NCBI GenBank assembly: GCA_913774795.1 | Contig: CAJYIL010000623.1 | Span: 1-9,739, forward strand | Reading direction: 5' to 3' | Length of the DNA: 9,739 nucleotides | Source: Pseudobdellovibrionaceae bacterium | Lineage (GTDB): Bacteria; Bdellovibrionota; Bdellovibrionia; Bdellovibrionales; JAMPXM01 | Shown: positions 6,207 to 9,739 of the stretch, one piece after another | How the letters are laid out: the number at the start of each line of letters is the position of its first letter | Position numbering within the stretch: the first letter of the stretch is position 1 | Program-made: the position numbers and the translations under genes | The notes under the pieces: model-generated | Told to the model about the DNA's origin: nothing | Databases searched by the model: none | The model's input: the letters and a program-made list of their open reading frames with translations, nothing else

Positions 6207-6238
6207 ACTGCGTAGCCGTTCGACCATATCCCTAAGAC

Positions 6239-7285
6239 ATGGCGCATGTTTCGGCCTTGGCCCAGCATATCTTCACCCTCGAACCGGATAAAGATGCCGC
6301 GCGTCTCGCACTCTATCAGTATCTCAAAAATCTGTGTGATGCCACCGAGTTAGTCAATGCTGAGTTGATCAATCGCTTCTACTTTCGGGCGCTCGGCTTC
6401 ACTCACTGGCAAGAATCGAAGTCGCACCTTTTCAGTGAAACCGAATCTCTGCTTCACCACTTCCAAGACACACACGGCCCGTTGGCTCTTCAAGGCCTCC
6501 TTCGCCTAAATGATGTGCAAGTGATCGCGGTCGAAAATCTCAAGAACCTCGAAGTCGTCGTCCAAAGGCACCTTGAGAGAAACGCGACTCCGTACGACAA
6601 AATCAAAGTTCTCCGCGAAAGCGAAACCCGAGTTGTCGGCATCACGATGCAGGGCGATCGTTCGCTGAAAATCACGACTTATCCGCGCGCGCTGATTCTC
6701 CAAGACGGCGAACTCTCTCCGCTGCATTCGGAGTACTCGCTTTTCTACACGCAAGACTTGTTGCTCTCGCCGATGATGATTCAACAGCTCGAAACAGGCG
6801 CTCATGCGAGCGCTCGCTTCCATATGGGCGTTGAAGGCCTAAGAGGATCTTTCGTTCGCGGCTACACCTTCCAAAAGTTTGGCTCAATCGATGGCGGCGG
6901 CCTCAATCGCTATCCGCTTCTCTTTTACCCATTGAAGCGACTTGAGCAATTCTTCGTCGACCGCAAAACCGATCCGATGTACCTCGAACTCACGACGACT
7001 CTCGAGAAGGCTCTTGATCTTCTCGGGCAAGGTGTGACACCTGATACCTTTCGCTTCGCGCACGCGGCTCTTGAGCGCGGTCGCCTGGCACTCGAACATA
7101 TTTTTCCCGACGACAAGTTTGCTCGCTTGTTGATTAACAACCTTGAAAAGAGTCTGGCACTCGTTCAAGCCTCGAATCCCGCTTATCGTTCAGTGACGGT
7201 TCCCACGGTCGCGCTCGATGCCCCGAGAGACGAAGACCTCCTGAAAGAAGACCCATGGCCCGAGATCAAAAACTTACCCGTTTAA
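6239..7285 (+). CDS. Conserved-looking cytoplasmic protein of unknown function
   Basis: Not recognised. The product is 348 residues with no signal peptide, lipobox or clear membrane helix. The N-terminal 120 residues look mainly helical (LALYQYLKNLCDATELVNAE; HLFSETESLLHHFQ). The middle (about 128-235) looks mixed alpha/beta with a glycine-rich part (VEGLRGSFVRGYTF, FGSIDGGGLNRYPLLFYP). The C-terminal part is helical again, ending DLLKEDPWPEIKNLPV. No nucleotide-binding or catalytic motif stands out. The ATG at 6239 has no Shine-Dalgarno sequence; a CATATC eight bases upstream could be a -10 element, which would make the transcript almost leaderless. Its last 31 bases overlap the start of the pseudouridine synthase gene, so the two are probably co-expressed. 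Codon use looks like that of its neighbours. Confidence 0.75.
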   Translation: MAHVSALAQHIFTLEPDKDAARLALYQYLKNLCDATELVNAELINRFYFRALGFTHWQESKSHLFSETESLLHHFQDTHGPLALQGLLRLNDVQVIAVENLKNLEVVVQRHLERNATPYDKIKVLRESETRVVGITMQGDRSLKITTYPRALILQDGELSPLHSEYSLFYTQDLLLSPMMIQQLETGAHASARFHMGVEGLRGSFVRGYTFQKFGSIDGGGLNRYPLLFYPLKRLEQFFVDRKTDPMYLELTTTLEKALDLLGQGVTPDTFRFAHAALERGRLALEHIFPDDKFARLLINNLEKSLALVQASNPAYRSVTVPTVALDAPRDEDLLKEDPWPEIKNLPV

Positions 7286-8142
7286 ATAAATTCCTGGCGG
7301 AGTGCGGAGTCGCATCCCGTCGCCACGCCGACCAACTTATCGCCGAAGGTGCCGTCCTCGTGAACGGCAAAAAGGTTTACGAGTTGGGAACGCGCGTTTC
7401 TCCCACTGACCGCATCACGGTGAACGGAAAACCAGTGAAGGCGGCCGGAGAAAAAGTCTACATCTGCTTCAACAAACCGAAGTCGGTCGTGACCACGATG
7501 AACGATCCAGAGGGTCGTCCATCGATCTCTGATTACTTTCAGCGTTTACCGGTTCGTGTGTTCCCGGTCGGTCGTCTCGACTGGGATTCTGAAGGCATGA
7601 TCCTTCTCACGAACGACGGCGACTTCGCGCAGAGCGTGAATCACCCGACGAAAGAGATCATCAAGACTTATCTCGTGAAAGTCTCCGGGCACGTCAGCGA
7701 TGAACAACTTCAGCGTTTGAGAACCGGCGTTTCGATCCCCTCCGGCCGAGTCGCCGCGAGATTCGTCGAGCGTGCTCGCTCGAAAGGCTCGAGCGAGAAA
7801 GACTGGATCCGCATCGGCATCGCCGAAGGGAAAAACCGTCAAATTCGTTTCATGTTCGAGAAGATTGGCTTCGACGTCTTGAAACTTCAGCGTGTCGCGA
7901 TCGGCGGTCTCAAAATGCCCTCAACGCTCGAGCGCGGAACATTCGTGTTCCTCACCGAGATGGGCTTAAAGAAGATCTTCGAACAAACGAAGCGCGAAAA
8001 ACTCCCTGAAGCCCGCAAGAAATCAGCAAAGACGGAATCGCGAGAGAAGACGTCACGAGGGCCTAAGGCTCTGCCGGCGCGCTCTAAACGCGAAGGTGGG
8101 CGCCAAGAGCGCGGCCGCCCGAGCGCTAATCGCTCCAAATAA
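7255..8142 (+). CDS. rluB: RsuA/RluB-family rRNA pseudouridine synthase
   Basis: This enzyme isomerises a specific uridine in ribosomal RNA to pseudouridine; RluB acts on U2605 of 23S rRNA in E. coli. Residues 8-55 form an S4 RNA-binding domain (RLNKFLAECGVASRRHAD, then AVLVNGKKV). The catalytic domain starts near residue 68 (YICFNKPKSVVTTMNDPEGR) and has the family motif GRLDWDSEGMILLTNDG (106-122), with Asp109 as the catalytic aspartate. EGKNRQIRFMFEKIG and LQRVAIGG (191-218) are further signatures. A lysine/arginine-rich tail of about 55 residues follows (240-295), as in many RluB-type proteins. The ATG at 7255 lies inside the previous gene, with the weak purine-rich site GAAAGAAGA just upstream. 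The family is certain. RluB rather than RluE/RluF or RsuA is inferred from the DPEGRPSISDY segment and the basic tail. Confidence 0.93.
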   Translation: MARDQKLTRLNKFLAECGVASRRHADQLIAEGAVLVNGKKVYELGTRVSPTDRITVNGKPVKAAGEKVYICFNKPKSVVTTMNDPEGRPSISDYFQRLPVRVFPVGRLDWDSEGMILLTNDGDFAQSVNHPTKEIIKTYLVKVSGHVSDEQLQRLRTGVSIPSGRVAARFVERARSKGSSEKDWIRIGIAEGKNRQIRFMFEKIGFDVLKLQRVAIGGLKMPSTLERGTFVFLTEMGLKKIFEQTKREKLPEARKKSAKTESREKTSRGPKALPARSKREGGRQERGRPSANRSK

Positions 8143-8889
8143 ATGAAGCCGATCAAGCTCAGCGCGATCGCTCTCATTATGAGCCTCGCGCTTTGGTTTA
8201 TCGCTTTTTCGTTCGCTTCTCGGCTCCCCCGACCGGCACCGAATCCGCTCTTGCATTCCGAGCCTGAGCAAACGTCCACGGTCGTGAAGCCGTTCACGCG
8301 AACGATAGAAAATCACCTCTATGAAATTACGCCGGTCTTCGACTACCGGCTCCGCGGCCGTGTCGTTTCGTTAAGCGATGCGATGGGTTTGACGAACATC
8401 ACCCACAAAGCGGCTGGCGATTATCTCAACACGCACGATTTCTGCATTGTTTGGGGCGATGACGCGGAGGTGGTCGACTTACGCAAGTTCTCGATCACCC
8501 ACGGAGATTGGACTTGTTACTACTTCACGAGAGATGGCGATGAATACCGAAAGTTTCGGCCCGAAGCCTTCTCGAATAACCACGTTCTACCCGACACGCC
8601 GAAACTCGCAGCGCTATTTCGGGATGTGCGAATCGGTGACGAGGTCGAAATCGCGGGACAACTCGTAAACTACAAAACCGATCATCGTGGCGCACGAAAC
8701 TCGAGCGTCACGCGCACGGGCACCGGAAACGGCGCCTGCGAGATCATCTACGTGACGGAATTCCGATTCTTAAAACGTCACAACGAAATGCTGTATAGGC
8801 TCGCGGCTTTCGGCCGACTTGCTTCACTCGTCTTGCTCATCGCACTTCTCGTGAGTTTCTTCGTCATTCCGTTTTTGAGAAAAACTTAG
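8143..8889 (+). CDS. Membrane protein of unknown function, anchored at both ends
   Basis: A 248-residue protein with one hydrophobic helix near each end (about 7-25 and 224-245) and a soluble domain of about 200 residues between them, most likely in the periplasm. The middle contains a pattern I associate with an uncharacterised proteobacterial membrane-protein family: PVFDYRLRGRVVS (64-76), DYLNTHDFCIVWGDD (93-107), GDWTCYY (121-127), FSNNHVL (143-149), RIGDEVEIAGQLVNY (163-177) and TGNGACEIIYVTEF (194-207). Cysteines 101, 125 and 199 sit within three of these blocks. The V-G-x2-V-x-I-x-G-x-L run suggests a small beta-barrel. The ATG directly follows the TAA of the pseudouridine synthase gene (TAAATG) and has no ribosome site, so translation is probably coupled. 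Its stop shares bases with that of the convergent lipoprotein gene. The biochemical role is unknown. Confidence 0.8.
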   Translation: MKPIKLSAIALIMSLALWFIAFSFASRLPRPAPNPLLHSEPEQTSTVVKPFTRTIENHLYEITPVFDYRLRGRVVSLSDAMGLTNITHKAAGDYLNTHDFCIVWGDDAEVVDLRKFSITHGDWTCYYFTRDGDEYRKFRPEAFSNNHVLPDTPKLAALFRDVRIGDEVEIAGQLVNYKTDHRGARNSSVTRTGTGNGACEIIYVTEFRFLKRHNEMLYRLAAFGRLASLVLLIALLVSFFVIPFLRKT

Positions 8890-9677
8890 CGATCGCTACC
8901 CGGTGGCCCGAGCGGAATCGCGGGCCCATCGGGAATCGTTTGATCGTCGTCGACGGTTTGGCCGGTCTTCGACGTCGATTTTACCGGAGGTCGCGATTTT
9001 GACTCTTTCGCGAGACGCTCGGCTTTCTTGCGATCGTAGAAAGCGGCGGTGTACGCGCGCATCTCGTCATTGAATTGCGACGTTTTCTCTTTGATGTAAT
9101 CTTCGAACGTCTTTCGGTCGTCGGTCATCTTTGACTCAAAGTCGTGACGTTTTTCCGATTGGTTGGCGAAGAACTCTTTTCTCTTGTCTTCTTGTCGATC
9201 GAAAAACTCTTTGCGTTCGGCGGGCGTGTGTTTACCGCCCATGTAAGAATCCCGCTCATCTTTCATCGACTTGAGAAACGCCTCACGAGTGCGACGCTCG
9301 CTCGTTGAAAAGTCATCGCGGCGCTTTCTTAAGCTCTTGTCATTCTTTTCGCGGCGATCCCGAACCGTTTTATTGAATCGTTCGCGCACTTCACCCGGCT
9401 CTTGATTGGGCTTGGCCTGAATCATCTGAAGGAGTGCTGCGAGCTCATCGTTCTCTCGGCGGCGCTCTTCGGGAATGTCCTTGCGAGCTTCTTCAAGTGC
9501 CGAACGATCGGCCTTCAAACTGAGTTCATCGGGAACTTCGCTGGTCGAAGCGGCCTGAGTTTCCGCTCGGCTTCCGCTGCTCGCACAAGAGATGATGACC
9601 GATGCTGAAAACAAAAAGCCCGTGAAGATCGCAATGGAGCGAATGGTCGCCGACGACCGGAGTTTCGATGTCTTCAT
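8886..9677 (-). CDS. Lipoprotein made of 11-residue helical repeats
   Basis: The 263-residue precursor has a basic n-region, a hydrophobic stretch (14-30) and a lipobox ending in Cys31 (VIISCASS). Ala at +2 favours the outer membrane. A linker (32-93) is followed by a long, strongly charged helical region in which an aromatic residue recurs every 11 residues: Phe101, Phe123, Phe134, Tyr145, then after a two-residue shift Phe158, 169, 180, 191, 202 and 213 (position 112 is Asn). Each unit begins R/T-x-x-F, for example RDDFSTSERRT, REAFLKSMKDE, RKEFFDRQEDK and RKTFEDYIKEK. The shift falls at a Gly-Gly/Pro break (MGGKHTPAE, 146-154), so two helical blocks are likely. The C-terminal tail is proline- and aspartate-rich. 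There is no ribosome site; the ATG overlaps the stop of an upstream gene (ATGA). The family was not recognised. A periplasmic rod or helical-bundle role is inference. Confidence 0.82.
   Translation of the reverse strand: MKTSKLRSSATIRSIAIFTGFLFSASVIISCASSGSRAETQAASTSEVPDELSLKADRSALEEARKDIPEERRRENDELAALLQMIQAKPNQEPGEVRERFNKTVRDRREKNDKSLRKRRDDFSTSERRTREAFLKSMKDERDSYMGGKHTPAERKEFFDRQEDKRKEFFANQSEKRHDFESKMTDDRKTFEDYIKEKTSQFNDEMRAYTAAFYDRKKAERLAKESKSRPPVKSTSKTGQTVDDDQTIPDGPAIPLGPPGSDR
8905..8926 (+). terminator. Possible terminator hairpin of the 6239-8889 operon inside the convergent gene
   Basis: GGCCCG (8905-8910) and CGGGCC (8921-8926) form a perfect GC-only 6-bp stem with a ten-base loop, starting 16 bases after the stop of the membrane-protein gene and inside the 3' end of the lipoprotein gene. 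Only a three-T stretch occurs later (8938-8941 region), so it is not a classic intrinsic terminator. It is the nearest candidate for ending the plus-strand transcript. Confidence 0.22.
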
Positions 9678-9739
9678 TTTTTAGAAGTCGTTGTCGCTTT
9701 GAACGTATCAAACTCGTTTTGGCTCACGGGAACGCTGAC
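9674..9739 (-). CDS. C-terminal end of an upstream gene, cut by the window edge
   Basis: On the minus strand from 9739 one frame stays open for 21 codons, ending FDTFKATTTSKK and then TGA at 9676-9674; the other two frames contain stops. The TGA overlaps the ATG of the lipoprotein gene as ATGA, the usual arrangement of translationally coupled genes, which would explain why the lipoprotein has no Shine-Dalgarno site. Too little is visible to name the product. It would be the previous gene of the same minus-strand operon. Confidence 0.5.
   Translation of the reverse strand, partial: VSVPVSQNEFDTFKATTTSKK

Noticed and set aside
1..9739. Defence system, mobile element, prophage or CRISPR array
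   Set aside because: No transposase, integrase, nuclease or phage structural gene, regularly spaced repeats or terminal inverted repeats were seen; codon use looks uniform and the gene content is housekeeping and envelope-related.

Overview
The window looks like a chromosomal segment of a motile Gram-negative bacterium. Gene content fits a Bdellovibrio-like member of Bdellovibrionota: a MotA/MotB stator pair with an unusual MotB C-terminus, a three-part DsbD, several small envelope proteins of unknown function, tightly packed genes and two probable TTG starts. The taxon is inferred from style and content, not from a marker gene. No tRNA, rRNA, CRISPR array, transposase, phage gene or known defence system was seen.

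Layout. (1) Positions 12-1958, minus strand: motA then motB, six bases apart, encoding the flagellar stator. (2) 1959-2040: an 82-base divergent control region, followed by a plus-strand alpha/beta hydrolase (2041-2841). (3) 2997-4844: dsbD, complete with signal peptide, all six redox cysteines and the membrane core, ending inside a perfect 18-bp palindrome. (4) 4845-5257: a 413-base stretch without an intact gene. It holds the decayed 3' end of a cysteine-rich four-helix-bundle (Csp/DUF326-like) copper-binding protein gene; nothing else convincing was found there. (5) 5258-5599: a small secreted protein with two cysteines. Its stop codon interleaves with that of a convergent coiled-coil gene (5596-6150, minus). 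(6) 6151-6238: a divergent region with two consecutive hairpins. (7) 6239-8889, plus strand: a probable three-gene operon of an unrecognised cytoplasmic protein, an RsuA/RluB-family pseudouridine synthase (31-base overlap) and a double-anchored membrane protein of unknown function (start codon abutting the previous stop). (8) 8886-9739, minus strand: a lipoprotein built of 11-residue repeats, again sharing stop-codon bases with its convergent neighbour, and preceded by the last codons of another gene coupled to it by an ATGA overlap.

Functionally most of the window serves the envelope: stator (motility), periplasmic thiol reduction (DsbD), an outer-membrane-type lipoprotein, a small secreted protein and a membrane protein, plus one ribosome-modification enzyme. 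No single new multi-gene system is evident. The points most worth following are the MotB that lacks the canonical peptidoglycan-binding residues, the strictly periodic 11-residue-repeat lipoprotein, and the copper-protein remnant.
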